Part shown: positions 21,845 to 30,920 of the stretch, in pieces
Position numbering within the stretch: the first letter of the stretch is position 1
Layout: each line of letters starts with the position of its first letter
Assembly (NCBI RefSeq): GCF_004151485.1
Contig: NZ_SBFF01000006.1
Span: 62,001-126,000, forward strand
Source: Sphingosinicella sp. CPCC 101087
GTDB taxonomy: Bacteria > Pseudomonadota > Alphaproteobacteria > Sphingomonadales > Sphingomonadaceae
DNA length: 64,000 bases
Direction of reading: 5' to 3'
Position numbers and translations under genes: made by a program
Notes under the pieces: generated by a model
The model's database searches: none
What the model was told of the DNA's origin: nothing
Seen by the model: the letters and a program-made list of their open reading frames with translations, nothing else

Positions 21845-21916
21845 CTAGAAGATCAGCGCGACGATGATGATGACGAGTATGAGTCCGCCCAGGCTGATGC
21901 TGATCGTCCGGTTCAT
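21845..21916 (-). CDS. 23-residue single-pass membrane peptide
   Basis: Begins at ATG 21916 with an excellent ribosome site (AAAGAGGAGG, ending six bases before the ATG) and ends TAG at 21845. The product starts MNRTISISLGG and continues LILVIIIVALIF, one hydrophobic helix running to the C-terminus behind a short polar start. It is too short for ordinary gene finders. A stress-type promoter candidate lies at a sensible distance upstream (21942-21967). The strong ribosome site, the promoter and the fully membrane-compatible sequence make it likely real. The function is unknown; small membrane peptides of this form often modulate membrane proteins or stress responses. Confidence 0.72.
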   Translation of the reverse strand: MNRTISISLGGLILVIIIVALIF

Positions 21917-21941
21917 CCGATACCTCCTCTTTCCGGCGACC

Positions 21942-21967
21942 AACTCATTCGGGAACGGGTCCGTTCC
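21942..21967 (-). promoter_or_regulatory. Candidate stress-type promoter and palindrome for the 23-residue gene
   Basis: On the minus strand GGAAC (complement of 21963-21967) is followed after 17 bases by AGTT (complement of 21942-21945), close to the EcfG pattern GGAAC-N16/17-CGTT with one -10 mismatch. It would start transcription about 20 bases before the ATG at 21916. The -35 lies within a perfect inverted repeat, GGAACG-GGTC-CGTTCC at 21952-21967, so GGAAC also faces the other way. Confidence 0.4.
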
Positions 21968-22037
21968 AATACGCGCCGCGGCCTATAGCCTTGGAGAAGA
22001 AAATGCAGTCTGTGGCCAGGCCGTCCGCAAATCCCGA

Positions 22038-22340
22038 TCAGGCTGCGACCGGCAGCGCCTCCGCATTGTCATTGTCCCGGGCCGGCTCGGCCTCTCCGCT
22101 CTTGGCGGCTTGCTCGGGGGCCGTCGCCGGACGAGGGTTCGGAACGATCAGGCGGCTGACCATGACGATCGCTCCAAGGCCGAGATAGGCAGCGACGACG
22201 GCGGCGGGATTCCACAGCAGCGAAACCGAGAATGCGACCCGGAAAAAGGTAGGATTGATCCCAAAATCCTCCCCGAGGCCCTCGCAGACTCCCAGGAACG
22301 TGTCGTCGCGGGCGATGAGCCAAGTCCGGCCATTCTGCAT
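22038..22340 (-). CDS. PspC-domain membrane protein
   Basis: A 100-residue protein with the PspC core: TWLIARDDTFLGVCEGLGED, then FGINPTFFRVAFSVSLLW (about residues 26-43), and a second hydrophobic segment AAVVAAYLGLGAIVMVSRLI. PspC in enterobacteria is an inner-membrane activator in the phage shock response to membrane stress. This protein is short and has no neighbouring pspA, pspB or pspF, so it may act alone, as many alphaproteobacterial PspC-only proteins seem to. The tail is acidic and alanine-rich. It sits next to the 23-residue membrane peptide, with 121 bases between its stop and the start of that gene, and a shared envelope-stress role is possible but not shown. Confidence 0.85.
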   Translation of the reverse strand: MQNGRTWLIARDDTFLGVCEGLGEDFGINPTFFRVAFSVSLLWNPAAVVAAYLGLGAIVMVSRLIVPNPRPATAPEQAAKSGEAEPARDNDNAEALPVAA

Positions 22341-22643
22341 CGATCTACTCCTCTGGCGCGGCGGGCCATCTCCCGCCTGGACACCTGCCGCTCAGCACGA
22401 TGCGTGCCAGACCACAGGGATCGTGGATTTTCAGGGAGTTAGCGGCCGGGTAGCCGTGATTTTGCCGGCCTCGGCGTGGACGATTCACCAGAAGTTGGGA
22501 AAAGCCACCAGGGGTAGAGCCCGCGACGGAGGCCGACGGGTCCATCGAGGGGGCTCGCATTTCGAGCGGTCGATGTGCCGCCTGCATCGGCATTCACCTC
22601 AACGCGCTTGCCGCCACCCGCCGCCATCGTCCAAAGCTCTGCC

Positions 22644-24143
22644 ATGACAGCCAGAATCGACATGGGCACCGACAGCGGCGGCAGCCCCGTCCTTATGGAC
22701 CTCGAAGAGCTGCTCGCCACGCGCCTCCTCGTTCAGGGCAATTCGGGATCGGGCAAGTCGCATCTTCTGCGCCGCCTGCTCGAAGGCAGTGCAGGCCTCG
22801 TCCAGCAGGTCGTCATCGATCCCGAGGGTGACTTCGTCTCCTTGTCCGAAGCATTCGGCCACGTGTCGATTGATGCCGCCGAATATAGTCTGCCCGACGT
22901 CGCCCGCCTCGCCGTCAGGATTCGCGAGCATCGCGCTTCGGTCGTGCTCAACCTCGAAGGGCTCGAACTGGAGGAGCAGATGCGCTGCGCCGCCGCCTTG
23001 CTCGGCGGTCTGTTCGAGGCACCGCGCGAGCTCTGGTATCCCGCTTTGGTCGTCGTCGACGAAGCCCAGGTCTTCGCACCGGCGGGCGCCGGTGACGTTT
23101 CGGACGACGCCCGGCGGGCATCGCTGGGGGCGATGACGAACCTCATGTGCCGCGGCCGCAAGCGCGGGCTCGCCGGAGTGATCGCCACCCAGCGCCTCGC
23201 CAAGCTCGCCAAGAATGTCGCCGCCGAAGCCTCCAACTTTCTCATGGGCCGCACCTTCCTCGACATCGACATGCTCCGCGCCGCCGACCTGCTCGGGATG
23301 GAACGGCGCCAAGCCGAGGTGATCCGGGACCTTGAACGTGGTCAGTTCCTCGCGCTCGGTCCGGCCATCTCGCGCCGCCCGATCAGCGTCCGCATCGGCG
23401 CGGTGAAAACCGCTGCGAAGAGCGGCAGCCCAATGCTCATCCCCCTGCCCTCCGCGCCGGCCGCAGACATGGAGGATCTGCTGTTCGCGCCGGGCACGAA
23501 TGAGCCGCCGCCTCCGCCGCCTCCCCCGCCGCCGGCAGTCCCTGCCGACGACATCATCCGCAATCTCGCCGCGCCGGCGCCGCCCCCGGTGCCGCAGACG
23601 CCGGTCATCGGTCCGGAGGAGCAGGAGACGGTCGTTGCCGAGATCTTCGCCGAGATCGTCGCCGAGGGCGGGCAGCACCCGCCGGCCTCGCTCTACCAGG
23701 ATTTCCAGCTTCGCTGCCGCATGCGTGGAGCCAGCGCTGCCTTGGATATGACGGAGTTCGGGCGCCGACTCGCGATGGCCCGCGCCGGAATCGCCGATCC
23801 GGACGACTATGAGGAGTCGATCGCGCTCGGCGCCTGCCTACCCGACGAGATGCTCGCGCCCTTTCTCGCCATCGCCGTCGCGGCGCGCCAGGGCGCGGAC
23901 TGTCCGTCAGACGCGGCACTCGCCGCACTCTATGGCACCAGTTCGGCCGGCCGGGCCCGAAGGATGCTGGCCTTCATCGAGGAGAAGGGCCTGATCGTCT
24001 GCCGTACCGACCTTTCCGGCCGGCGCTCGATCACCCTGCCCCATTTGGGCTGGACCACCGCCGCTGCCCCTCCCGACCCGTCCACCCCGTCGCGCCTCGC
24101 ACGGATCGACGCCCGGCCGCGCCGATCGGCGACCGGAAGATAG
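22644..24143 (+). CDS. HerA-type ATP-binding protein of unknown role
   Basis: A 499-residue protein. The ATPase domain (residues 1-260) has Walker A VQGNSGSGKSHLLRRL (about 29-44), IDPEGDFVSL, and Walker B ALVVVDEAQVFAP (about 137-149), followed by MTNLMCRGRKRGLAGVIATQ, the HerA/DUF87 sensor-like block. A poly-proline linker (about 285-315) separates it from a C-terminal domain of repeated helical segments (YGTSSAGRARRMLAFIEEKG). HerA proteins are hexameric DNA translocases that normally work with NurA, but no nurA-like gene is near. Start ATG at 22644 chosen over an earlier in-frame methionine because the family start is short. Confidence 0.82.
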   Translation: MTARIDMGTDSGGSPVLMDLEELLATRLLVQGNSGSGKSHLLRRLLEGSAGLVQQVVIDPEGDFVSLSEAFGHVSIDAAEYSLPDVARLAVRIREHRASVVLNLEGLELEEQMRCAAALLGGLFEAPRELWYPALVVVDEAQVFAPAGAGDVSDDARRASLGAMTNLMCRGRKRGLAGVIATQRLAKLAKNVAAEASNFLMGRTFLDIDMLRAADLLGMERRQAEVIRDLERGQFLALGPAISRRPISVRIGAVKTAAKSGSPMLIPLPSAPAADMEDLLFAPGTNEPPPPPPPPPPAVPADDIIRNLAAPAPPPVPQTPVIGPEEQETVVAEIFAEIVAEGGQHPPASLYQDFQLRCRMRGASAALDMTEFGRRLAMARAGIADPDDYEESIALGACLPDEMLAPFLAIAVAARQGADCPSDAALAALYGTSSAGRARRMLAFIEEKGLIVCRTDLSGRRSITLPHLGWTTAAAPPDPSTPSRLARIDARPRRSATGR

Positions 24144-24266
24144 GCTGCATGCGTCGCGGTGATGCATTAACGATGAAAAAAGCTTGAAATTATTTCGTCA
24201 TTGACCAGATAGGAATCAGGTCGCCGCTTCCTCTGAGCGACATCCATCCATAACAGCTAAAGTCAT
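24144..24266 (+). promoter_or_regulatory. AT-rich promoter-type region before the HTH gene
   Basis: This 123-base gap is much richer in A and T than its surroundings (for example TTGAAATTATTTCG near 24184). TTGAAA could serve as a -35 element, but no good -10 element is evident at the right spacing, so I list only the region. It most likely carries the promoter of the gene at 24267. Confidence 0.3.
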
Positions 24267-24650
24267 ATGGCCACCTTACCCTGCCCGTCCGATTTCACGG
24301 ATCACGCACCCATAAAGACCAATCGCCAGCTCGCCGAGAAATATGGCGTCGGCGAGAAGACGATCACGCGCTGGCGCAAGGAGACGGGCTGCACGGCCTC
24401 GATCCGGCCGTTCGCGAGCGCCGCTTTGCCCAAGCAGCACGTGCCGGCGATCAGTCCGGGCGTCGCGAGCGAGGCGGCCCAGTTCCTCCGCAAGACCCAT
24501 CGTCCGGTCTACCACCGGATCATCGAGGGCAAGGAGTTCCGCGGACAATATGTCGTCGGGACCCAGGTGCTCAGCGAGGAAGAGATCGTCGCGCTCGCCG
24601 AGGAAAAGGGCTTCCAGCCCTATAACAGCCTCTTCGACCTGGCGAGCTGA
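24267..24650 (+). CDS. Small protein with N-terminal helix-turn-helix
   Basis: A 127-residue protein. An HTH of the homeodomain-like type is at residues 18-40 (NRQLAEKYGVGEKTITRWRK). A basic linker follows, then a C-terminal region with HRPVYHRIIEGKEFRGQYVV and EEEIVALAEEKGFQPYNSLF. There is no effector domain I recognise. It could be a small DNA-binding regulator of neighbouring genes, or a protein using the HTH for another purpose. It is isolated, with AT-rich sequence before it. I do not recognise the family; the HTH call is by eye. Confidence 0.6.
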   Translation: MATLPCPSDFTDHAPIKTNRQLAEKYGVGEKTITRWRKETGCTASIRPFASAALPKQHVPAISPGVASEAAQFLRKTHRPVYHRIIEGKEFRGQYVVGTQVLSEEEIVALAEEKGFQPYNSLFDLAS

Positions 24651-24751
24651 GCCCTTCAGCGATTCATTCTGTGCGATCGTCCCCTTCCTGCGCGCAGGGA
24701 GGGGAAAGGTCGCTTAGGAGCCATCGCCGGGACGCGATCCCTAGCGTCGCC

Positions 24752-26809
24752 TTACCCCGCCCGTAGCAGCCCCACCGCCGCGTCCCGCTCCATCAGATAG
24801 AGCAGGATTCGCGCCGCCTGGCCGCGCGGGCCTTCGAGGCCGCCGTCCCGGTCGACGAGCAAGCGGGCATCGTCCATCGCCGGCTGGGCCAAAGCGGCCG
24901 TCTGCTCCGGGCCGGCGAGCCGGAACGCAGCCTCGCCCGACTGGCGGGTGCCGAGTATCTCTCCGGCGCCGCGCAGGCGCAGATCCTCCTCGGCTATTCG
25001 AAATCCGTCGTTGGTCTCGCGCATCAAGGCGAGTCGCGCCCGCGCCGTTTCGCTGAGCGCGCCGCCGCGCAGAAGCAGGCAGATGCTGTGCTGCTCGCCG
25101 CGGCCGACGCGTCCGCGCAGCTGGTGAAGCTGGGCGAGGCCGAACCGGTCGGCATGCTCGACGACCATCAGCGAGGCATTGGGCACGTCGACGCCGACCT
25201 CGATCACCGTCGTCGCGACCAGAACGGCGAGGTCGCCGCGCTGGAATGCCGCCATAACGGCATCCTTTTCGGGGCCCTTCATCCGCCCATGGACGACCCC
25301 GACCTTGTCGCCGAACCGGCGGCGAAGCGTCTCCGCCCTGTCCTCCGCCGCGGCAAGATCGCTGGTCTCGCTCTCCTCGACCAGGGGACAGACCCAATAA
25401 GCCTGCTTGCCGGCGGCGATATGGCGGCCGAGCCCGTCGACTACCTCGGCCAGTCGCTCGTCGCTGACGACGCGCGTCTCGATCGGCTGGCGCCCGGGTG
25501 GCATCTCGTCGAGCCGGCTGACGTCCATCTCGCCATAGTGCGTGAGCGTCAGCGTTCGCGGGATCGGAGTCGCGGTCATCACCAGCAGGTGGGGCGGCCG
25601 CTCGGCCTTGGCGGCCAGCATCATCCGTTGCGCGACTCCGAAGCGGTGCTGCTCGTCGACCACCGCCAGGCCGAGCCTCTTATAGGTCACCGCCTGCTGG
25701 AAGATGGCGTGCGTGCCGACCAGGATATGGATCGACCCGTCAGCCAGCCCCATCAGGCAGGATTCGCGCACCTTCCCTTTCTCGCGCCCGGTCAGGACGG
25801 CGACGTTGACCGGCAGCCCGGCAAGCTGACGCGAGAGCGTCTGGTGGTGCTGCCGGGCGAGGATCTCGGTCGGGGCGAGCAGGGCTGCCTGCGCGCCCGC
25901 CTCGACTGCAATCAGCATCGCCATCAGCGCCACCAGCGTCTTGCCCGATCCGACGTCGCCCTGGAGCAGGCGCAGCATCGGCATCTCCTGCTGGAGGTCG
26001 CCCTCGATCTCGGCTACCGCCCTGTTCTGGGCGCCGGTCGGGCTGTAGGGCAGCTTGAGCTGGTCGCGCAGCCGGCCGTCGCCGTGCAGCGGCACACCCT
26101 TGCGGCGGCGGGAGGAGGCACGGACCAGGCTCAGCGCCAGCTGGTTGGCGAACAGCTCGTCATAAGCGAGCCGGTCGCGCGCCGCTGTCGCGGCCGGATC
26201 GCGATGCGCCGTCGCCAGCGCGTCGGCCCAGTCGGGCCAGCCGCGGCTCGCCTTCAGGCTCGGCTCGATCCATTCGTCGAACTCGGGGCGCCGGTCCAGC
26301 GCCTGGGCCACGAAGTCGGCCAGCCTCTTGTTCGAAAGCCCTTCCGACAGCGGATAGACGGGCTCGCGCTCGGGGATCGCTGCCGCTTCCTCGAGCGGCA
26401 GCACATGGTCCGGATGGACGATCTGCAGCTCCTGACCATAGCGGTCGAGCTTGCCCGATACGATGCGCGCCGTGCCGAGCGGCAGCTGCTGCCTCGCCCA
26501 GCCCGGATTGCGGAAATAGATCAGGGAAACCTGGCCGCCGTCGCCGTCCTCGGCATGAACCCGGAACGGGCCGCGCGCGCCACCCTGGCGATAATCGCGC
26601 GGCGTCAGGACGACGGTGATCGCCCGGCCGACGTCGACCGGATCGAGCCGATCCACCCGCTTCCGGTCGATCCACCCGGCGGGCAGGTGAAAGAGGATGT
26701 CGATCACCCGGTCGAGCCCGAGCCGGTGCAGCGGCTTGGCGAGCTGGGGACCGACGCCCTTCAGCACCTCTATCTCGGCGAACAGGGAATTGAGAGTGTC
26801 TGGACGCAT
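24752..26809 (-). CDS. recG: ATP-dependent DNA helicase RecG
   Basis: A 685-residue helicase that remodels stalled forks and branched DNA. The wedge (OB-fold) domain is at the N-terminus (LFHLPAGWIDRKRVDRLDPV, with VSLIYFRNPGWARQQLPLG). Helicase motifs include I GDVGSGKTLVALMAML (about 285), II VVDEQHRFGVAQRM (about 385) and VI QLRGRVGRGEQHS. Start ATG at 26809 matches the family start (RPDTLNSLFAEIEVLKGVGP); another ATG nine bases upstream is possible. Length is normal. It is divergent from the sdhE-mfd pair. Confidence 0.96.
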   Translation of the reverse strand: MRPDTLNSLFAEIEVLKGVGPQLAKPLHRLGLDRVIDILFHLPAGWIDRKRVDRLDPVDVGRAITVVLTPRDYRQGGARGPFRVHAEDGDGGQVSLIYFRNPGWARQQLPLGTARIVSGKLDRYGQELQIVHPDHVLPLEEAAAIPEREPVYPLSEGLSNKRLADFVAQALDRRPEFDEWIEPSLKASRGWPDWADALATAHRDPAATAARDRLAYDELFANQLALSLVRASSRRRKGVPLHGDGRLRDQLKLPYSPTGAQNRAVAEIEGDLQQEMPMLRLLQGDVGSGKTLVALMAMLIAVEAGAQAALLAPTEILARQHHQTLSRQLAGLPVNVAVLTGREKGKVRESCLMGLADGSIHILVGTHAIFQQAVTYKRLGLAVVDEQHRFGVAQRMMLAAKAERPPHLLVMTATPIPRTLTLTHYGEMDVSRLDEMPPGRQPIETRVVSDERLAEVVDGLGRHIAAGKQAYWVCPLVEESETSDLAAAEDRAETLRRRFGDKVGVVHGRMKGPEKDAVMAAFQRGDLAVLVATTVIEVGVDVPNASLMVVEHADRFGLAQLHQLRGRVGRGEQHSICLLLRGGALSETARARLALMRETNDGFRIAEEDLRLRGAGEILGTRQSGEAAFRLAGPEQTAALAQPAMDDARLLVDRDGGLEGPRGQAARILLYLMERDAAVGLLRAG

Positions 26810-27064
26810 GCCGGCCATGTCTAGCCGCGCGCCGAACCGCCGCACAGTCTCCCATTCATGTTCGCCGCTCCGGCGGAAGCGGTGCGGCTGATCCGCGCGC
26901 ATTTTCGCCCACTCCGGCTCCCCGACAGCTCGCTGGATGGATGAAGGTCGATATCGTCGCGCCTACATTCCCCGCTTCAATGTTCCGGTGGCTCGCACTA
27001 CATAGCCCGAACCCCCACCGCCGACGGGATTGAGCAAGCCCGCCGGCCCATTGCCTATGGATCC

Positions 27065-27331
27065 ATGGACCGGTCAGCCCGCCTCAAGCGCCTCCGTTTC
27101 CGCGCCTGGCATCGCGGCACCCGTGAAGCCGACCTGCTGATCGGCGGCTTTTTCGATCGCCACCACAAAATGTGGAGCGAGGAGGAAATCGGCTGGTTCG
27201 AGCGCCTGCTCGAGGAGCAGGACGTCGACATCATGGCCTGGGCGATCGGAACCGCCGAGCCTCCGGCGCGCTTTCAGGGCCCCCTGATGGCGGGACTCAG
27301 GCAGCTGAACTATATAGAACGACCGGAATAA
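27065..27331 (+). CDS. sdhE: SdhE/Sdh5-family FAD assembly factor
   Basis: An 88-residue protein. SdhE (CptB) promotes covalent attachment of FAD to succinate dehydrogenase flavoprotein. The conserved RGxxEAD stretch appears as RGTREADLLIGGF (about 17-29), and the C-terminal helix bundle includes WFERLLEEQDVDIMAWAIG. The length is exactly that of the family. Its stop is four bases from the TTG start of mfd, so the two are probably cotranscribed, although they are functionally unrelated. Confidence 0.94.
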   Translation: MDRSARLKRLRFRAWHRGTREADLLIGGFFDRHHKMWSEEEIGWFERLLEEQDVDIMAWAIGTAEPPARFQGPLMAGLRQLNYIERPE

Positions 27332-27335
27332 GTCC

Positions 27336-30300
27336 TTGAGCGAACTTCAGAAGATCCTCTCAGCCAGCCGACCGACGACCCTCGCCGGAATACCTGCGGG
27401 CTTCCTGCCATGGCTCGCTGCCGACCTCGCGCGCGCCGCTGACCGCCGTGACGGGCGTGCGGTCTTCATCGCGTCGGACGAAGTGGCAATGCGCGCCATC
27501 GTCGACGCCGCCCATTATTTCGCCCCGGAGCTCGAGACCCTCGCCTTCCCCGCTTGGGACTGCCTGCCTTACGACCGCGCTTCGCCGTCGCTGCGTTCGA
27601 CCTCCGAGCGGCTGGCGACGCTTCATGCGCTGCAGCGCAAGCGCGACAAGCCGCAACTGCTCGTCACCACCGTCAACGCAGCTCTGCAGCGGACGCTGAC
27701 TCCGTTTCGGATCCGGCAACTCGTGGCCCGCCTCGCGCCGGGTGAACGCATCGACCTCGACCGGCTCGCCGCCTTGCTCCAGGCGAACGGCTATTCTCGC
27801 ACCGATACGGTCGCCGATGCCGGCGAATATGCGGTGCGCGGCGGAATAGTCGATCTCTTCCCCGCCGACGCCGGCCTCGCCGCACAGGCGGATCTGGGCG
27901 AACATGCCGGCGAGTTGGCGCTGCGGCTCGATTTCTTCGGCGACGAGGTAGAGAGCGTCCGCCTGTTCGATCCCGCGAGCCAGCGCAGCGTTGGACGGAT
28001 CGACGGCTTCACGCTCCTGCCCGCCTCCGAGACCCTGCTCGACGAGGCCAGCGTCAAGCGCTTCCGATCGGCCTATCGTGAGATGTTCGGCGCTACGGCT
28101 ACGGGTGACCCGCTCTATCAGGCGGTCTCCGAGGGCCGCCGGATCGCCGGGATAGACCATTGGCTGCCTCTGTTCGAGGAACGCCTGGTTCCCTTGTTCG
28201 ACCATCTCTCCGACGGCGATGTCATCGTCCGCGATTCGGGTGCGACCGGCGCGGCGCAAGGCCGGTTCGAGGCGATTGACGACTATTACGAGAATCGCCG
28301 CAGGGCGCAGACTTCGGACACCGGCAGCTACAAACCGCTGGCGCCGGGGACGCTCTATCTCGCAAGCGACGAGTGGGAAAAGATCGTGGAGGCGCGCCCA
28401 CTCCACCTCGTCACGCCGTTTCACGAGCCCGACAGCGCCACTGTGATCGACTTCGAGATCGAGCCGGCTCGCGATTTCGCGCCCGAGCGGACTCAGGGCG
28501 GCAACGTCTATGAGGCGGTCGTCAACCACATCGCCGACCTGCGCCGCGCCAAACGCAAGATCGTGCTCGCCAGCTATTCGGGCGGCGCGCGCGAGCGGTT
28601 GAAGGGACTGCTTGCCGACCACGGCCTCCGAAAGATCGAAACCGTGGACGATTGGCAGGAAGCGCTTGGCGCCGCTGCCCGAGAGCAGGTCGCCTTGGCC
28701 GTCATCCAGCTCGATCACGGCTTCTCGACCCCGGACGTCGCCCTGCTCACCGAACAGGACATGCTCGGCGACCGGCTGGTGCGCCGACGCAAGCGCAAGA
28801 AGAGCGCGGAGGCGTTCCTCAGCGAGCTCGCCACCCTCACGCCGGGCGACCTCGTCGTCCATGCCGACCACGGAATCGGCCGCTATGAGGGCCTGACCCA
28901 GATACCGGTTCAGAAGGCGCCACACGATTGCGTCGCGCTCGAATATGCGGGGGGCGACAAGCTCTACGTTCCGGTCGAGAATATCGACATATTGTCGCGC
29001 TACGGCAGCGAGAGCGACGGCGTTGCGCTCGACCGGCTCGGCGGCGAAGGCTGGCAACGCCGCAAGTCGCGGATGAAGGAGCGCATTCGCGAGATTGCCG
29101 GCGAGCTCATCAAGATCGCCGCCGAGCGAGCGCTGCGCCCAGGCGCGGTAGCGGAACCGGACACCGGCTATGCCGCCTTCGCCGACCGGTTCCCCTTCGA
29201 GGAGACCGAGGATCAGGATCGGGCGATCGCCGACGTCATCGCCGATCTGGGCGGAGGCAAGCCGATGGACCGGCTGGTCTGCGGCGACGTGGGCTTCGGC
29301 AAGACGGAGGTGGCGCTGCGTGCCGCGTTCATCGCCGCCATGTCGGGGCTCCAGGTCGCTCTGATCGCGCCCACGACCCTGCTCGCCCGCCAGCATTTCC
29401 AGAACTTCAGGGAACGCTTTCAGGGCTTTCCGATCGAGATCGGCCGCCTCTCCCGGCTGGTGCCCGCCCGCGAGGCGAAGGAGACCAAGGAGGGCGTCAA
29501 GGCCGGCAAGATCGACATCGTCATCGGCACCCATGCTCTCCTTGCCAAGGGCGTCGAGTTCAAGAAGCTGGGTCTTGTCATCGTCGACGAGGAGCAGAGG
29601 TTCGGAGTCACCCACAAGGAGCGGTTGAAGGCGCTGCGCGCCGACGTTCACGTCCTCACGCTCACCGCCACGCCCATCCCGCGCACCCTGCAGATGGCGA
29701 TGTCGGGGCTTCGCGAGCTCAGCGTGATCCAGACCCCGCCCGTCGACCGGCTGGCGGTGCGCACCTATGTCATGCCCTGGGATCCGGTCGTGGTCCGCGA
29801 GGCCCTGCTGCGGGAGCATTATCGCGGCGGCCAAAGCTTCTTCGTCGTCCCCCGAATCGCCGACCTGCCCGACATCGAGCAATTCCTGCGCGAGGAGGTG
29901 CCGGAGGTGCGCTTCGTGGTCGCCCACGGCCAGATGGCGCCGACCGAGGTCGAGGAGCGGATGAGCGCCTTCTACGATCGCAGGTATGAGGTCCTGCTCT
30001 CGACGACGATCATCGAGAGCGGGCTCGACATCCCGACCGCCAACACCCTGATCGTGCATCGCGCCGATCGTTTCGGCCTCGCTCAGCTTTACCAGCTCCG
30101 CGGCCGGGTAGGCCGAGCGAAGACCCGGGCTTATGCCTATTTCACAACGCCAGCCGACCGGCTGATCACCGAAACCGCCGAAAAGCGGCTGAAGGTGCTC
30201 GCCAGCCTGGAGAGCCTCGGGGCCGGTTTCGAGCTCGCCACCCACGACCTGGACATCCGGGGCGCCGGCAACCTGCTCGGCGACGAGCAATCGGGCCATA

Positions 30301-30839
30301 TCAAGGAGGTCGGCTTCGAACTCTACCAGTCGATGCTGGAGGAGGCGATCGTGGAGGCCAAGTCGGGCGGGCTGGCGCAACCGCGGGACCATTTCTCCCC
30401 GCAGATCACCGTTGATGCGCCGATCCTCATTCCGGAAGCCTATGTTCCGGACCTCGATCTTCGAATGGGCCTCTACCGTCGGCTCAACGAGCTTGAAAAC
30501 AAGCAGGAAATCGATTCGTTCGCGGCGGAGATGATCGATCGGTTCGGCAAGCTCTCGACCGAGATGGAGAACCTCCTAAAAGTCATTGAGATCAAACTGA
30601 ATTGTCGAACAGCCTGCGTCGCCAAGCTCGACGTCGGACCGAAGGGGGCGCTAGTCCACTTCCACAATGACCAGTTTCCCAATCTCGACGCCCTGCTCGC
30701 CTATGTCGAGCGGCTGAAGGGCACTGCCAAGCTGCGACCCGACAGCAAGCTCGTCATCAGCCGCGGCTGGGACGATCCGCAGGCACGCCTCAACGGCGCG
30801 CTCCAGCTATCCAAGGGGCTCGCCAAACTGCTGTCATGA
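27336..30839 (+). CDS. mfd: Transcription-repair coupling factor Mfd
   Basis: A 1167-residue helicase that displaces stalled RNA polymerase and recruits excision repair. The N-terminal UvrB-like region has SPSLRSTSERLATLHAL. The RNA polymerase-interacting domain is near 500-560 (GDLVVHADHGIGRYEGLTQI). Translocase motifs are I GDVGFGKTEVALRAAF (about 650), II IVDEEQRFGVTHKERL (about 750) and VI QLRGRVGRAKTRAYAYF. The C-terminal TRCF domain starts near 1010 (DLRMGLYRRLNELENKQEI). The TTG at 27336 is a weak but fitting start, directly after the sdhE stop. Length and motif order are normal. Confidence 0.97.
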   Translation: MSELQKILSASRPTTLAGIPAGFLPWLAADLARAADRRDGRAVFIASDEVAMRAIVDAAHYFAPELETLAFPAWDCLPYDRASPSLRSTSERLATLHALQRKRDKPQLLVTTVNAALQRTLTPFRIRQLVARLAPGERIDLDRLAALLQANGYSRTDTVADAGEYAVRGGIVDLFPADAGLAAQADLGEHAGELALRLDFFGDEVESVRLFDPASQRSVGRIDGFTLLPASETLLDEASVKRFRSAYREMFGATATGDPLYQAVSEGRRIAGIDHWLPLFEERLVPLFDHLSDGDVIVRDSGATGAAQGRFEAIDDYYENRRRAQTSDTGSYKPLAPGTLYLASDEWEKIVEARPLHLVTPFHEPDSATVIDFEIEPARDFAPERTQGGNVYEAVVNHIADLRRAKRKIVLASYSGGARERLKGLLADHGLRKIETVDDWQEALGAAAREQVALAVIQLDHGFSTPDVALLTEQDMLGDRLVRRRKRKKSAEAFLSELATLTPGDLVVHADHGIGRYEGLTQIPVQKAPHDCVALEYAGGDKLYVPVENIDILSRYGSESDGVALDRLGGEGWQRRKSRMKERIREIAGELIKIAAERALRPGAVAEPDTGYAAFADRFPFEETEDQDRAIADVIADLGGGKPMDRLVCGDVGFGKTEVALRAAFIAAMSGLQVALIAPTTLLARQHFQNFRERFQGFPIEIGRLSRLVPAREAKETKEGVKAGKIDIVIGTHALLAKGVEFKKLGLVIVDEEQRFGVTHKERLKALRADVHVLTLTATPIPRTLQMAMSGLRELSVIQTPPVDRLAVRTYVMPWDPVVVREALLREHYRGGQSFFVVPRIADLPDIEQFLREEVPEVRFVVAHGQMAPTEVEERMSAFYDRRYEVLLSTTIIESGLDIPTANTLIVHRADRFGLAQLYQLRGRVGRAKTRAYAYFTTPADRLITETAEKRLKVLASLESLGAGFELATHDLDIRGAGNLLGDEQSGHIKEVGFELYQSMLEEAIVEAKSGGLAQPRDHFSPQITVDAPILIPEAYVPDLDLRMGLYRRLNELENKQEIDSFAAEMIDRFGKLSTEMENLLKVIEIKLNCRTACVAKLDVGPKGALVHFHNDQFPNLDALLAYVERLKGTAKLRPDSKLVISRGWDDPQARLNGALQLSKGLAKLLS

Positions 30840-30920
30840 TGGAAGGGACGGGGCGCCATGGCGTCATGCCCACGGACATGAGCCGAACATCCCCGCCCGA
30901 GGGCTCGGCATCGCCCCGCG

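Noticed and set aside
23508-23540. CCGCC-rich simple repeat in the HerA-type gene
   Set aside because: It simply encodes the poly-proline linker and is not a separate repeat element.
27360-30392. Very long open frame on the minus strand opposite mfd
   Set aside because: It is the antisense of an unmistakable mfd gene. In GC-rich DNA, frames opposite real genes stay open; the translation shows no family motifs.
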